Of a stretch of DNA of 64,000 nt, positions 19,491 through 32,039 are shown piece by piece. Under the pieces are notes generated by a model. The model saw nothing but the letters and a program-made list of their open reading frames with translations. It was not told the origin of the DNA and did no database searches. The stretch comes from Nitrospirota bacterium (lineage in GTDB: Bacteria; Nitrospirota; Thermodesulfovibrionia; Thermodesulfovibrionales; UBA1546), in contig WPIF01000007.1 in assembly GCA_009773185.1 (NCBI GenBank), positions 48,206 through 112,205 on the forward strand. Direction: 5' to 3'. The position numbers and the translations under genes were made by a program. Numbering within the stretch: position 1 is the stretch's first letter; each line of letters begins with the position of its first letter.

Positions 19491-20217
19491 CGATTACATT
19501 GAGAAAAACATAAGCACTTTTCATTCAAAGAGGTTGCAGAATCTTGAAGAGTTAAAATTATCAACAATCCTTAAAAAGAAAAATCCCTATTTATTTAAGG
19601 CTAAAAATATTCATACAGCTCAAGACTTAGTTAAACCCCTTCTTGATGCCCATCTTTCTTCTCAGGAAGAAACAATATTCGGAGATTTCTTGGAAGGGCT
19701 TGCAATCTTTATTAATGGAAAAGTTTATGGTGGGAAAAAGTCAGCAGCCGAAGGCATCGACTTGGAGTTTGATAATGATAATATCTACTATATTATTGCA
19801 ATCAAATCGGGCCCTAACTGGGCCAATAGCCAACAGATAATAAAAATGAAGGACAATTTCAAAAAGGCTAAAAGAATACTTAGAACGAGCAATTCAAAAA
19901 TTAATGTTCAAGCAATTAATGGATGTTGTTATGGTCGAGATAACAGACCGGATAAAGGCGATTATTTCAAATACTGTGGACAAAGATTTTGGGAGTTGAT
20001 TTCCGGCAATGAAAATCTATATACGGAAATTATCGAACCTCTTGGTCATAAGGCAAAAGAACGGAATGAGGAATTTATAGTCGCCTATGCTCAAATTATC
20101 AATAAATTTACCTTGAATTTTATGAATGATTTTTGTATTGATGGTAAAGTTGATTGGAAGAAGCTAGTAAAGTTTAATTCAGGGAAAGATTCTTTATTGA
20201 AGAAGAAAATTATTTAA
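19462..20217 (+). CDS. PmeII-family-like type II restriction endonuclease
   Basis: FGDFLEGLAIFINGKVYGGKKSAAEGIDLEF...YIIAIKSGPNWANSQQIIKM resembles the PmeII REase family; overlaps methyltransferase by 29 nt. Confidence 0.8.
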   Translation: MGKIEDKNINDYIEKNISTFHSKRLQNLEELKLSTILKKKNPYLFKAKNIHTAQDLVKPLLDAHLSSQEETIFGDFLEGLAIFINGKVYGGKKSAAEGIDLEFDNDNIYYIIAIKSGPNWANSQQIIKMKDNFKKAKRILRTSNSKINVQAINGCCYGRDNRPDKGDYFKYCGQRFWELISGNENLYTEIIEPLGHKAKERNEEFIVAYAQIINKFTLNFMNDFCIDGKVDWKKLVKFNSGKDSLLKKKII

Positions 20218-20240
20218 GGAGGGAGGGTGGAGAATAGCCA

Positions 20241-20549
20241 GTGAGCAAAACATTTATTGATAAAGAAACAGGATGGGCAGGTTATAAACTACCTAACTCC
20301 TGCGATGCAAAATTTCTGATAGTGGCAGCGGAAGGCGGCAATGTTGTTGAGATTAATCATTTTGGTTCTTTCAAGGAAGCCAAGCAAGTCTTTGATGAAA
20401 TTGCAAGTGATCATGGGTTAGAACCTGAAACTGTAAACAAGTCTATCTACTATGATGTTTCTATTTGGCGATGGACGGAAAACAGATATGTGAGATTGAA
20501 GCATACGGATAAAACGACAGACGTAACCAAATTTCGGTTGATGAAATAA
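20241..20549 (+). CDS. Hypothetical 102-aa protein at the 3' end of the R-M locus
   Basis: ORF track, co-directional with short spacing. Confidence 0.5.
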   Translation: MSKTFIDKETGWAGYKLPNSCDAKFLIVAAEGGNVVEINHFGSFKEAKQVFDEIASDHGLEPETVNKSIYYDVSIWRWTENRYVRLKHTDKTTDVTKFRLMK

Positions 20550-20638
20550 GAAAGAAATTCCCGCACTTGCTAAAAAATCTTCAGCGAAATTAAATCAGAA
20601 TTTCCGCTAGGGCGCAAGATATTTAAAAAACAAATCCT

Positions 20639-22357
20639 CTACTTCCTCTTAAACATCTTCTTCAGGTCATCCAGCGAAAAGAAGAGCCTTGTCGGCCTTC
20701 CGTGAGGGCACTGGTCCGGGTGTTCTGTTTTATCGAGGTCAGCAATAAGCCTGGAGAATTCTTCCCTGTTCAGTATTTCTTTTCCGCGCACTGAGCTGTG
20801 GCAGGCGATCCTTGCTGCCAGGGCTTCCTTCAATGATTTGTCAGGGTGAACACCCTCGCTGATAGCTGATGCAATGTCAGAGAGTATTCCCCTTAAATCA
20901 GCGCTGTCCAATGCATCAGGGAGTGAACGGATAATGAGGGTATCATGCCCGAAATCATCTGCCTCAATTCCAAATTCATAAAGAAGAGTTCTATTTTCAA
21001 GTATGACCCTGTATTCCTTATGAGAAAGTTTTATCTGCTGCGGGAAAAGCAGCTGATGCGAGTCAAGGTTTATTTTTTTAAGGAATTTTTCATACAATAT
21101 CCTTTCATGTGCAGCATGATGGTCTATTATTGTTAAACCGCCTTTTCCAGAAACAGCTATAAAAGTATCTCCAAGATAGATAAAGGGCAGGGAAGGTTTA
21201 TATATCAGTTCGAGATTTTCAGAAACCCTTGCCCCGAATTGTTTAACCGGTGGTTCATAATGAGCTGCATTATCTGAGGAGAAAGCAGGTCGCAGACTCG
21301 GCTCTACGAGATGAACAGGTTCAGGTTGTAACCCGCCCGGGGCTTCAACAAACGGCCTTATGTATTCTGTCCGGGCCTCCTTTACTGCATCCCTGATACT
21401 CACATTCACAAAACGATATACACTTTCCTTATCTTCAAACCTGACCTCTCTTTTTGAAGGATGGACATTAAAGTCCACTTTTTTCGGGTCAAGGCTTAAA
21501 AACAGAAAGAATACAGGATGCTTGTCTTTTGGGAGAATGCCTTCATATGCATTATATACAGCATGTGAGAGAGAGGTGTCTTTTATCGGCCTTCTGTTTA
21601 TGAATATGAACTGGTGTGCCTTATTATTTCTGAAATTCAGGGCATCGGATACAAATGCTTTTATATCCATGCCTCCATACATATTATTAACACCGGTCAG
21701 GCCATTAAGAAACTCATCCCCGTATATCTGCATTATCCTTTCCCTGAAGCCTGAAGCCCTGGGGACAAGCATTGTTTCCTGATTTTCAGTGAAAAGCGTG
21801 AAACCGATCTCATAGTGTGAAAGCGCCTCTTTTGTCACAGTATCAATAATATGGAAAAGCTCTGTGCTATTTGTCTTGAGGAATTTTTTCCTTGCAGGGG
21901 TGTTAAAGAATAAATCTTTTATCTCTATTGATGTGCCTGAAAAAGAAGAATCTTTAACCTCTTTTTTCTCTCCGCCTGTTAATTCTATTGCGATGCCTGA
22001 ACCGGAATCTTTGACCCCGGTTATGATTTTGACCTTTGACACTGAGGCAATTGAGGGAAGCGCCTCTCCCCGGAACCCCATCGTCGTGATATTAAACAAA
22101 TCCGCCTCGTTATCAATCTTGCTCGTTGCATGGCGTTCAAAACACAAAAGCGCATCTTCCCTGTCCATGCCTGTCCCGTTGTCAGATACCTTTATTAACC
22201 GCTTGCCTCCGTAGAGCACCTCAATTCTTATGTCAGTGCTTTTGGCGTCTATGGCATTTTCAATAAGCTCTTTAACCACAGAGGCAGGCCTTTCTACTAC
22301 CTCACCGGCAGCGATCTTATTTCTCAGGCCAACTGGAAGAACCTTTATCTGCGGCAT
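20639..22357 (-). CDS. mutL: DNA mismatch repair protein MutL
   Basis: IKVLPVGLRNKIAAGEVVERPASVVKELIENAIDA; C-term ACHSSVRGKE, CPHGRPT. Confidence 0.96.
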   Translation of the reverse strand: MPQIKVLPVGLRNKIAAGEVVERPASVVKELIENAIDAKSTDIRIEVLYGGKRLIKVSDNGTGMDREDALLCFERHATSKIDNEADLFNITTMGFRGEALPSIASVSKVKIITGVKDSGSGIAIELTGGEKKEVKDSSFSGTSIEIKDLFFNTPARKKFLKTNSTELFHIIDTVTKEALSHYEIGFTLFTENQETMLVPRASGFRERIMQIYGDEFLNGLTGVNNMYGGMDIKAFVSDALNFRNNKAHQFIFINRRPIKDTSLSHAVYNAYEGILPKDKHPVFFLFLSLDPKKVDFNVHPSKREVRFEDKESVYRFVNVSIRDAVKEARTEYIRPFVEAPGGLQPEPVHLVEPSLRPAFSSDNAAHYEPPVKQFGARVSENLELIYKPSLPFIYLGDTFIAVSGKGGLTIIDHHAAHERILYEKFLKKINLDSHQLLFPQQIKLSHKEYRVILENRTLLYEFGIEADDFGHDTLIIRSLPDALDSADLRGILSDIASAISEGVHPDKSLKEALAARIACHSSVRGKEILNREEFSRLIADLDKTEHPDQCPHGRPTRLFFSLDDLKKMFKRK

Positions 22358-22518
22358 AAGACATTTTATAGATTAGGGGGATGATTTCGCAAGAGGCTGT
22401 AGCAGGGCAGGGCATAAAGAATCCAATTGTCTTGAATTAGCGGCCTATGTTAAACTTAAATCCTGCTGCTTCATATCTGAAGCGGCAGGGCAGCATATAA
22501 AGCAAAGACAGGAATCCT

Positions 22519-23619
22519 ATGGGCGCTAAGATAAAAGAGTTAAAAATCGGAGATTTGACAGCTAAGCTTCCTATAATTCAGGGGGGAATGGGAGTCGGGA
22601 TTTCTCTGTCCGGCCTGGCATCCGCAGTAGCCAATGAAGGCGCTATAGGAGTTATTTCTGCATCAGGCATCGGACTTTTTGAGCCTGATGGTTCCACAAA
22701 TTATCTGGAGGCAAATATCCGCGCCTTAAGAAAAGAGATTCGAAAGACAAGGGAGTTAACCAAAGGGATTATTGGTTTAAATATACTGGTGGCGTCATCA
22801 AATTTTGATGACATGGCAAGAACTGCCATTGAGGAGGGAATAGATATAATTTTTTCCGGCGCCGGCCTTCCCCTTAATCTCCCGCAATTCTTAAACGGAA
22901 GCAAAAAGACAAAATTGGTCCCTATTGTTTCTTCTGCAAGGGCAGCAAGAATCATTACCAAAAAGTGGGCGGAAAAATACAACTATATTCCTGATGCCCT
23001 TGTGGTAGAAGGCCCGATGGCAGGAGGGCATCTCGGGTTCAAGCTGGAACAGATTAGCGACCCTGAATATTCACTGGAAAAGCTGGTTGTGGAAGTAATT
23101 AAAGAGACAAAATTATTAGAAGAAAAATATAAAAAAACTATCCCTGTGATTGCTGCAGGAGGCATATATACAGGTGAGGATATTTATAAATTCCTGCAAA
23201 TGGGCGCTGCCGGGGTGCAGATGGCAACACGTTTTGTTACCACTTATGAATGTGATGCATCGCCGGACTTCAAGCAGGCTTATATTGACGCCAGGAAAGA
23301 AGATATTGTGATTATCAAAAGCCCTGTTGGCATGCCGGGGAGGGCAATCAGAAATAAATTTATTGATGATGTCAATAAAGGGGAGAGAAAGCCGTTTAAG
23401 TGCCCCTATCACTGTATTATAACCTGTGATTTTAAAAACAGTCCCTATTGCATTGCACTTGCTTTAAAGAGCGCGCAAAAGGGCAATCTGAACAACGGGT
23501 TTGCCTTTGCCGGCGAAAATGCCTATAGGGCAGAAAAAATAGTTTCTGTTAAAGAGTTGATAAAAACCCTGCTGAAAGAGTATGAAGAAGCAGTTAATAA
23601 AAATCAAAGTAATTCCTAA
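22519..23619 (+). CDS. Nitronate monooxygenase / 2-nitropropane dioxygenase family flavoprotein
   Basis: [64 protein letters not shown]. Confidence 0.88.
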   Translation: MGAKIKELKIGDLTAKLPIIQGGMGVGISLSGLASAVANEGAIGVISASGIGLFEPDGSTNYLEANIRALRKEIRKTRELTKGIIGLNILVASSNFDDMARTAIEEGIDIIFSGAGLPLNLPQFLNGSKKTKLVPIVSSARAARIITKKWAEKYNYIPDALVVEGPMAGGHLGFKLEQISDPEYSLEKLVVEVIKETKLLEEKYKKTIPVIAAGGIYTGEDIYKFLQMGAAGVQMATRFVTTYECDASPDFKQAYIDARKEDIVIIKSPVGMPGRAIRNKFIDDVNKGERKPFKCPYHCIITCDFKNSPYCIALALKSAQKGNLNNGFAFAGENAYRAEKIVSVKELIKTLLKEYEEAVNKNQSNS

Positions 23620-23809
23620 TGCAAAAAAAGATAAGGTTGTTGAGAGCGAAGGTTTATTCAAGGTCTATGTAAATGCTCCTGCAGTTGATGGAAAGGCGAA
23701 TAAGGCGCTGATCGAAGTCATCTCGGAATATTTCAATGTAAGAAAAAGCAGCATAAAGATTGTCAGGGGTGAAAAGTCGCGAGAGAAGGTTGTGGAGATT
23801 ACAAGTTAA
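23582..23809 (+). CDS. DUF167/YggU family protein
   Basis: [44 protein letters not shown]. Confidence 0.88.
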   Translation: MKKQLIKIKVIPNAKKDKVVESEGLFKVYVNAPAVDGKANKALIEVISEYFNVRKSSIKIVRGEKSREKVVEITS

Positions 23810-23837
23810 ATATTAAACAGGCAGGGCATAGTATCAT

Positions 23838-25825
<1,988 letters not shown>

Positions 25826-25841
25826 TTAGGTTTAGCCTGAT

Positions 25842-25986
25842 ATAAGGGAGAATATAGTATTTGAACGGTTTATTTTGCCGATACTCTGATAACCCCCTGG
25901 GTACCCCCTTGTTAAGGGGGTTGTGAGGCAAAATCCTCGGAGGGCGACAGCCCGAGAATGAGTGAAAGTACTATGTTCTCCCTTAT
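25842..25986 (+). repeat. Structured intergenic element, copy 4, with nested CCCCCT/AGGGGG palindrome
   Basis: Outer arms ATAAGGGAGAATATAGTATTT / AAGTACTATGTTCTCCCTTAT around conserved core. Confidence 0.92.
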
Positions 25987-26009
25987 AAAACATTTTTTTA
26001 ATGTTTTAC

Positions 26010-26930
26010 TTACATCAGCAGGGGGCTTTTCAGCAGGTCGCTTCGTTTGGCAGACCTCGCGGTGTTCTCAATCAGCATTGCTATTGTTACAGGCCCAACG
26101 CCTCCGGGCACAGGCGTTATCAGCGAAGCCCTGTCCTTTACAGAATCAAAATCAACATCACCTACAATCCTGCCGTCACTCAGGACTTTTATTCCTATAT
26201 CAACAACAACAACCCCATCCTTGACCATATCCCCCTTTATAATCCCCTGCTGGCCTGTTGCCGTGCAGATGATATCAGCCTGTATTGTGAGTGCAGACAG
26301 ATTTTTTGTCTCCCTGTGGCATACTGTCACTGTTGCCTCTTTTGCAAGGAGCATCATTGACAGAGGTTTGCCAACAGCAAGGCTTTTACTGATAACAACA
26401 GCATGTTTTCCTTTCAGGTCCACGCCGTAGTATTCGAGGAACTTTATTACCCCGAAAGGCGTGCAGGGGATGAAGCTTGACATTGATTCTGATATCTCAT
26501 GCGAGTTATTTTTGAAGAGCTGGAATGTAGATTCGTCCGCGGCAAGCCTGCCCACAGATATAGCGCCAAGCCCGTCAACGTCTTTTTCCGGGGCTATGGA
26601 ATTTATGACTCTTCTTGCATTTATTCTCTTTGGCAAAGGCAGGAATATCAAAATACCATTAACCCGTTCATCAGTATTCAGGGAATTGATTATATTCAAA
26701 AGCTCATTAATTGTTACAGTATCGGGGAATTTGTGTTTATAAACAGTAATGCCGACATTTTTTGACGCCCTCATTATGGCAAGAAAATACTGTTCAGATG
26801 CAGGATTGTCTCCAACAAGCAGCACAGCAAGGCCAACATCAATCCCGTGTTCATTTAATAACCTGACCTCTTTTTTTACTTCCGCCTTTATTTCCTCAGC
26901 AAGCTTTCTTCCGTCCATTATTTTGGGCAT
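26010..26930 (-). CDS. folD: Bifunctional methylenetetrahydrofolate dehydrogenase/cyclohydrolase
   Basis: PKIMDGRKLAEEIKAEV; LPLPKRINARRVINSIAPEKDVDG; TPVPGGVGPVTIAML. Confidence 0.94.
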   Translation of the reverse strand: MPKIMDGRKLAEEIKAEVKKEVRLLNEHGIDVGLAVLLVGDNPASEQYFLAIMRASKNVGITVYKHKFPDTVTINELLNIINSLNTDERVNGILIFLPLPKRINARRVINSIAPEKDVDGLGAISVGRLAADESTFQLFKNNSHEISESMSSFIPCTPFGVIKFLEYYGVDLKGKHAVVISKSLAVGKPLSMMLLAKEATVTVCHRETKNLSALTIQADIICTATGQQGIIKGDMVKDGVVVVDIGIKVLSDGRIVGDVDFDSVKDRASLITPVPGGVGPVTIAMLIENTARSAKRSDLLKSPLLM

Positions 26931-27025
26931 AGAATGCCACCTCTCTTTTTTAAACAATCTTTTATAGTTTACACATTAGCAATAGATGTTGACAACCCTT
27001 CATTTTTATTGTATTTTCAACCACA

Positions 27026-27586
27026 GTGAAGAAAAAACTTACAGGGCTTATTTTTAACAGGGCTTTTAAATACAGCGAGGAGCCGGTATTTAAACTGGTA
27101 TCCGGCAGGATGTCCAATTACTATTTCAACTGCAAGGCAGTGACGCTCCACCCTGAGGGAATGCACCTGATAGGGAATCTTATCTTTGAAATGGTAAAGG
27201 ATTTGAATATAAAAGGCGTCGGAGGGCTTACTCTCGGAGCTGACCCTGTTGCATACGCTGTCTCGTATGCTTCATTTATAAAGGGCAACCCTATTGAGAC
27301 ATTTGTTGTAAGGAAATCTGCAAAGGCTCATGGCACCATGCAGTGGATAGAAGGAGATGTCAGGAAAGGCGACAGGGTTGTTATTGTTGATGACGTGATT
27401 ACAACCGGCAAATCAACGATTGAGGCAATCAGCAGGGCTAAAGAAGCAGGGCTTGAAATAGTAAAGGTAATCTGCCTTGTTGACCGGCAGGAAGGCGGCA
27501 GGGAGAATATCGAGGCACTGGGCTATAAGGTTGATGCCGTTGTTTTAAGAGATGAGGTTATGGAGCTTTACAGGAAACAAAAGTAA
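27026..27586 (+). CDS. pyrE: Orotate phosphoribosyltransferase
   Basis: GDRVVIVDDVITTGKSTIEAISRAKEAG PRPP-binding motif; SGRMSNYYFNCKAVTLHPEG. Confidence 0.92.
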   Translation: MKKKLTGLIFNRAFKYSEEPVFKLVSGRMSNYYFNCKAVTLHPEGMHLIGNLIFEMVKDLNIKGVGGLTLGADPVAYAVSYASFIKGNPIETFVVRKSAKAHGTMQWIEGDVRKGDRVVIVDDVITTGKSTIEAISRAKEAGLEIVKVICLVDRQEGGRENIEALGYKVDAVVLRDEVMELYRKQK

Positions 27587-27671
27587 GTCGTTTTTCCCCT
27601 TATTTACAAAAATCCTAACTAATTAATGGTAAGATGTCTTCATATCCTGAGAATAGCTAAAAGGGGGTTAT

Positions 27672-30368
27672 ATGCCCGTAAGATTATCAAAGATGGTAAT
27701 ATCAGTCTCGCTCGTATTGTTTCTTTCTCTGTTTTTTCTGCCCCAGTTTATTTCATTGTATATTGACTGGCTATGGTTTAAAGATGTCAATTTCGAAAAA
27801 ATATTCACTGTCAAATTAAATGCCCAGGCAATTATTGCATTGGCAGGCGGGCTGGCAGGTTTTGTTATCTCATATATAAATATCTGGGTTTCTATGCAGG
27901 CAACAAAGGGCAGGGCTGTTGCCATGACTTTTGGCGATCAGGCCATGCCGCAGCTTAATATCCTGAAATATTTTGACCGGTTGAAGATCATTGTACCGGT
28001 ATTGATCGGATGGTTTACGGGCTCATGGCTCAGTAATGACTGGCTGAAATTCCTCTATTATTTTAATGGTGTTGATTCCGGTTATTCTGATCCGATATTC
28101 GGCAAAGACGTCTCTTTTTACCTGTTTACCCTCCCTGCCTACGAGATAATATCTTCAATACTGATGTTCATCCTTGTAGCGTCTCTTGTTGTTTCTGCCT
28201 TAAACTACATATTGAAGGGCGCTGTATTCATGACTCCAAAAGGCATAGCCTCTGAACGAGCTGCCTCGGCGCATCTCGCTGTGATAGGGGCCCTTGTTTT
28301 TCTTGTGCTGGCATTCAAGACATATACAGGGATGCATGCCATCTTAAATTCTTCGCATGGCCATGTGGCAGGCGCGACCTACACAGACGTTCATGCAGTC
28401 ATCCCGTTTATGAAGGCACAGATATTTATCGCGCTCGCTTCGGCAGTCATTTTAATGGGCAATATTTTTCTGAGACGCAATCTGATATTCATCGGGACTG
28501 CAGCGCTCTATATCGCAGTATCGTTTATAGGCAATTCGATATATCCTGCTATCCTCCAGAAATTTGTGGTAGCGCCGAATGAACTCGTAAAAGAAACGCC
28601 ATATATCAGGAATAATATAGCTTCAACAAGGCAGGGCTTTGGCCTTGACAGGGTTGAAGAGAGGGACATATCAGGCAGCACCACGATCAGCAGGGAGGAC
28701 ATTACAAAAAACAGCGCAACCATAAAGAATATACGCCTCTGGGACCACAGGCCTTTGCTTGATACCTTCAGCCAGATACAGGAGATACGCACCTATTACG
28801 ACTTTACTACGGTCGGCAATGACCGTTATGTAATCAACGGCGAGTACCGCCAGACAATGCTTTCCCCCAGAGAATTGTCTTCGGAAAGCATACCGACCCG
28901 GAACTGGATAAACGAGACCCTGACCTTTACCCATGGATACGGCCTGACGCTCGGGCCTGTAAACCAGGTGACGCCTGAGGGGCTGCCGGTATTGCTTATC
29001 AAGGATATTCCTCCGGTATCAACTGCTGCGAACATAAAGGTCAGCAGGCCTGAAATCTATTACGGCAAGCTGTCCAGTAAATATGTGATTGTGAATACAA
29101 AGTCAAAAGAGTTCGATTATCCGTCAGGAGAGGCAAATGTCTTTACGGAATATTCAGGCAAAAGCGGGGTCGTAATAGATTCATTCTTCAAGAAACTCGT
29201 TTTTTCGGCTTATTACGGTTCGCTGAAGCTGTTTCTCTCAAATGACGTAACCGATAGAAGCAGGATACTGTTTAACAGAAATATCCTTGAAAGAGTCAGT
29301 AAGGCCATGCCTTTTCTTATGTTTGACAACGACCCGTACATGGTCGTGTCTGATGACGGACAGCTTTTCTGGATATACGATGCATATACAGTTAGCAGGA
29401 GATTTCCCTATTCCCAGCCGGTGGGAAACGGGATTAATTACATTAGGAATTCGGTGAAGGTGACTATTAACGCATACGACGGCAGCATGAAATTTTATAT
29501 GACAGACAAGGATGACCCCATTATCAGGACGATAAGCAGGATATTCCCCGGCACGCTTCAGCCCATATCAGAAATGCCGGCTGACCTGAAAAAACATATC
29601 AGGTATCCCCTGGATATTTTCGGTATCCAGACCATGGTTTACGCGACTTATCACATGGAGGTCCCACAAATCTTTTACAACAAGGAAGACCAGTGGGAGA
29701 TACCGTCAATGGGAAAAAGCGAGGAGGGTATGGAATCCTATTACACGATAATGAAACTGCCTGAAGAGAAGAAAGAGGAGTTCATCCTGATGCTTCCCTT
29801 TACGCCGAAGAAAAAAGACAACCTCTCGGCATGGATGGTTGCACGCAGTGACGCTGAAAACTACGGGCGGCTCATGGTATACCGCTTTCCGAAGGACAGG
29901 CTTGTTTACGGGCCGAAGCAGATAGTTGCCAGGATCAATCAGGATACCGAGATATCAAGGCAGATATCTCTATGGGACCAGCGCGGCTCACAGGTGATAC
30001 AGGGGACCCTGCTGGTCATACCTATTGAAAATTCCCTGATATATGTCCAGCCGCTGTATCTCCGGGCGGACAAGGGCAAGATACCTGAACTGAAAAGGGT
30101 TGTAGTCGCATACGAAAACCGGATCGCTATGGAGGAGACACTCGATGCCGCGCTTTCGAGGATATTCGGCGATGTCAGGGTCTCTGAAGAAGCAATGCCT
30201 TTGAAGCCCTCCCTGCGGCTTCCTGCTGCGAAGGACGACAGAGGGCTGTCTTTAACTGCCGGTGAGCATTTTGAGCGCGCCATGAAGGCCCAGAGGGAAG
30301 GGAACTGGGCATTATATGGAGAAGAAATAAAGAAGCTGGGCGAGGTCATCAGGAAGATGCAGAAATAA
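27672..30368 (+). CDS. UPF0182 family membrane protein
   Basis: N-terminal TM helices with DWLWFKDVNFEKIFTVKL; YIRNSVKVTINAYDGSMKFYM; C-term acidic region. Confidence 0.88.
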   Translation: MPVRLSKMVISVSLVLFLSLFFLPQFISLYIDWLWFKDVNFEKIFTVKLNAQAIIALAGGLAGFVISYINIWVSMQATKGRAVAMTFGDQAMPQLNILKYFDRLKIIVPVLIGWFTGSWLSNDWLKFLYYFNGVDSGYSDPIFGKDVSFYLFTLPAYEIISSILMFILVASLVVSALNYILKGAVFMTPKGIASERAASAHLAVIGALVFLVLAFKTYTGMHAILNSSHGHVAGATYTDVHAVIPFMKAQIFIALASAVILMGNIFLRRNLIFIGTAALYIAVSFIGNSIYPAILQKFVVAPNELVKETPYIRNNIASTRQGFGLDRVEERDISGSTTISREDITKNSATIKNIRLWDHRPLLDTFSQIQEIRTYYDFTTVGNDRYVINGEYRQTMLSPRELSSESIPTRNWINETLTFTHGYGLTLGPVNQVTPEGLPVLLIKDIPPVSTAANIKVSRPEIYYGKLSSKYVIVNTKSKEFDYPSGEANVFTEYSGKSGVVIDSFFKKLVFSAYYGSLKLFLSNDVTDRSRILFNRNILERVSKAMPFLMFDNDPYMVVSDDGQLFWIYDAYTVSRRFPYSQPVGNGINYIRNSVKVTINAYDGSMKFYMTDKDDPIIRTISRIFPGTLQPISEMPADLKKHIRYPLDIFGIQTMVYATYHMEVPQIFYNKEDQWEIPSMGKSEEGMESYYTIMKLPEEKKEEFILMLPFTPKKKDNLSAWMVARSDAENYGRLMVYRFPKDRLVYGPKQIVARINQDTEISRQISLWDQRGSQVIQGTLLVIPIENSLIYVQPLYLRADKGKIPELKRVVVAYENRIAMEETLDAALSRIFGDVRVSEEAMPLKPSLRLPAAKDDRGLSLTAGEHFERAMKAQREGNWALYGEEIKKLGEVIRKMQK

Positions 30369-30517
30369 TTGCGAGCCGATTTTTTAAAGCAGATGGAGAA
30401 ATCGAGGCAAGGGACGGTTGAAGGGATGCAAGAGAAGGTTTTGCAAGAGAGGTAAAGCTCTCTCAGATAATTTGTTGCTAAATTCAGTTTTTTTATGATA
30501 ATTTTAGGTATATAAGT

Positions 30518-30808
30518 ATGAGGCAGACTATGAGACGAGAGCAGATTATCAGAACAATAAAAGAAGTATTAAGCGGGCATGGGATAAGGGAAGCTTATCT
30601 GTTCGGCAGCTTTGCAAGAAAAGAAAGATACCGCGATATAGATATTGCCATCGAGCCTCCGAAGGAGAAATTTTCGCTGCTTGACCTTGTTGGCGTCGAG
30701 CAGGAACTGGAAGATGAAACCGGCAAAAACGTAGATGTTGTAATACTCCGTTCAATCAAACCACGACTTAAACAGTATATCGAAAAAGATCTGACCGCAA
30801 TACTGTGA
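30518..30808 (+). CDS. MNT-type nucleotidyltransferase (antitoxin-like)
   Basis: EAYLFGSFARKERYRDIDIAIEP GSF..RD.D motif; overlaps HepT-like gene by 4 nt. Confidence 0.85.
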   Translation: MRQTMRREQIIRTIKEVLSGHGIREAYLFGSFARKERYRDIDIAIEPPKEKFSLLDLVGVEQELEDETGKNVDVVILRSIKPRLKQYIEKDLTAIL

Positions 30809-31155
30809 AAAGAATCAGGAAAGATAATCTGGTTTATGTTGATGATATCCTAGTGGCAATAAAGAAAATAAACAAATTCTGCAAAGGCATTGAAAAAGAA
30901 GATTTCATGAAAAATGAATTACTGATGGATGCAGTTGTCAGAAACCTGGAGATAATAGGCGAGGCATCATCAAAACTCACGGCCCCTTTCAGAGAAAGAT
31001 ATAAGGGAATAGAATGGCGAAAGATAATTGGAATGAGGAATCGTATCATCCATGCTTATGATACTGTAAACTTTGAGATTGTCTGGGATGTGGTCCGGGA
31101 AGACCTGCCTGAGCTGAGGAAAAAATTGAAGGCGATTGTTTCAGTTCAATCATAA
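30805..31155 (+). CDS. HepT/DUF86-like protein
   Basis: GIEWRKIIGMRNRIIHAYDTVNFEIVWDVV (RxxxxHxY-type motif). Confidence 0.85.
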   Translation: MKRIRKDNLVYVDDILVAIKKINKFCKGIEKEDFMKNELLMDAVVRNLEIIGEASSKLTAPFRERYKGIEWRKIIGMRNRIIHAYDTVNFEIVWDVVREDLPELRKKLKAIVSVQS

Positions 31156-31407
31156 AAAACTGCCCTCCTTTTGTGCTACCGGCTTTGGAACTTATGACTA
31201 TGGCGCTATGGCTCTTCTGCGCTTTCGTGTGGGAGAGGATGGGAGGGGAAATAGAAGCGGTGTTCTGAGAAAAAAATCTCGGATTTACTGTTTATTGATT
31301 CCTGATGTTAAATGAATTTTGAAGGCACGACCCTTGTTGTCCTCTTCTGCACAGAACGAGATGCGTCACCCGCGCGGGAAAGAGCCGTTGCCGAAACCAA
31401 ACCAGCA

Positions 31408-32022
31408 TTATTCCGCGTCGGTGTGGACGCCGTTGTTAAGGCTCTCCATTTTCTGTTTTTTTATTTTCTCCCTGCTTTTGCAGAGAGACGCACCTATAAA
31501 TGCAAAGACATAGCTGGCGAGTACCTGGCCTATCAACACCATTATAATTTTTTGGCTGTCAGATATATGAAGAATAGAGTTAAACCTAATTACTGGATTG
31601 TTCATCAAAAAAGATATTCCGGGTAGAATTCCGACAACCAGCCATGTCTTTGTAGTTGCACCGCTGATCAGGCCAATTAGGCCAAACACAATTACACAGA
31701 CCGCCAAGGCTGAGCCAAAAGTCACGATTTCTTCTATTTTTACGGACTGCATAATTATTTTTTCAAACTCTTTTTTGTCCTCGGGAGAGAGATTCTCAAT
31801 CCATGCTTTGCTTTCGCTTTTTGAAGCTGATTCGGAAATGCCATGCTTTTTCATGAATGCCGTGACTTCATTTAATTTCTTCGGATCTTGAAATGACTTG
31901 CCAATTTTTATGCCGCCGAGTGTACCATGCACGCCTCCCCATACAGTTTCAGTGAGGAGCCACATAACTGGAATGAGAATTAGATAAACTATAACGACTC
32001 GCTTCATATTATTGTCTTTCAT
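31408..32022 (-). CDS. Uncharacterised membrane protein in possible cassette
   Basis: ORF track; hydrophobic segments; starts about 15 nt from an attC-like palindrome. Confidence 0.5.
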   Translation of the reverse strand: MKDNNMKRVVIVYLILIPVMWLLTETVWGGVHGTLGGIKIGKSFQDPKKLNEVTAFMKKHGISESASKSESKAWIENLSPEDKKEFEKIIMQSVKIEEIVTFGSALAVCVIVFGLIGLISGATTKTWLVVGILPGISFLMNNPVIRFNSILHISDSQKIIMVLIGQVLASYVFAFIGASLCKSREKIKKQKMESLNNGVHTDAE

Positions 32023-32039
32023 ATTTTATTTGCGCCTTA

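Noticed and set aside
25958-26360. Plus-strand ORFs over folD (25958..26224, 26001..26360, 26047..26430)
   Set aside because: Antisense to a well-supported FolD protein.
31408-31440. Second attC site at the end of the 31408..32022 gene (ttaacaacggcgtccacaccgacgc)
   Set aside because: Starts like an attC arm, but I could not find the complementary partner arm downstream.
31312-31626. Plus-strand ORF 31312..31626
   Set aside because: Antisense to the 31408..32022 membrane protein and lacking recognisable features.
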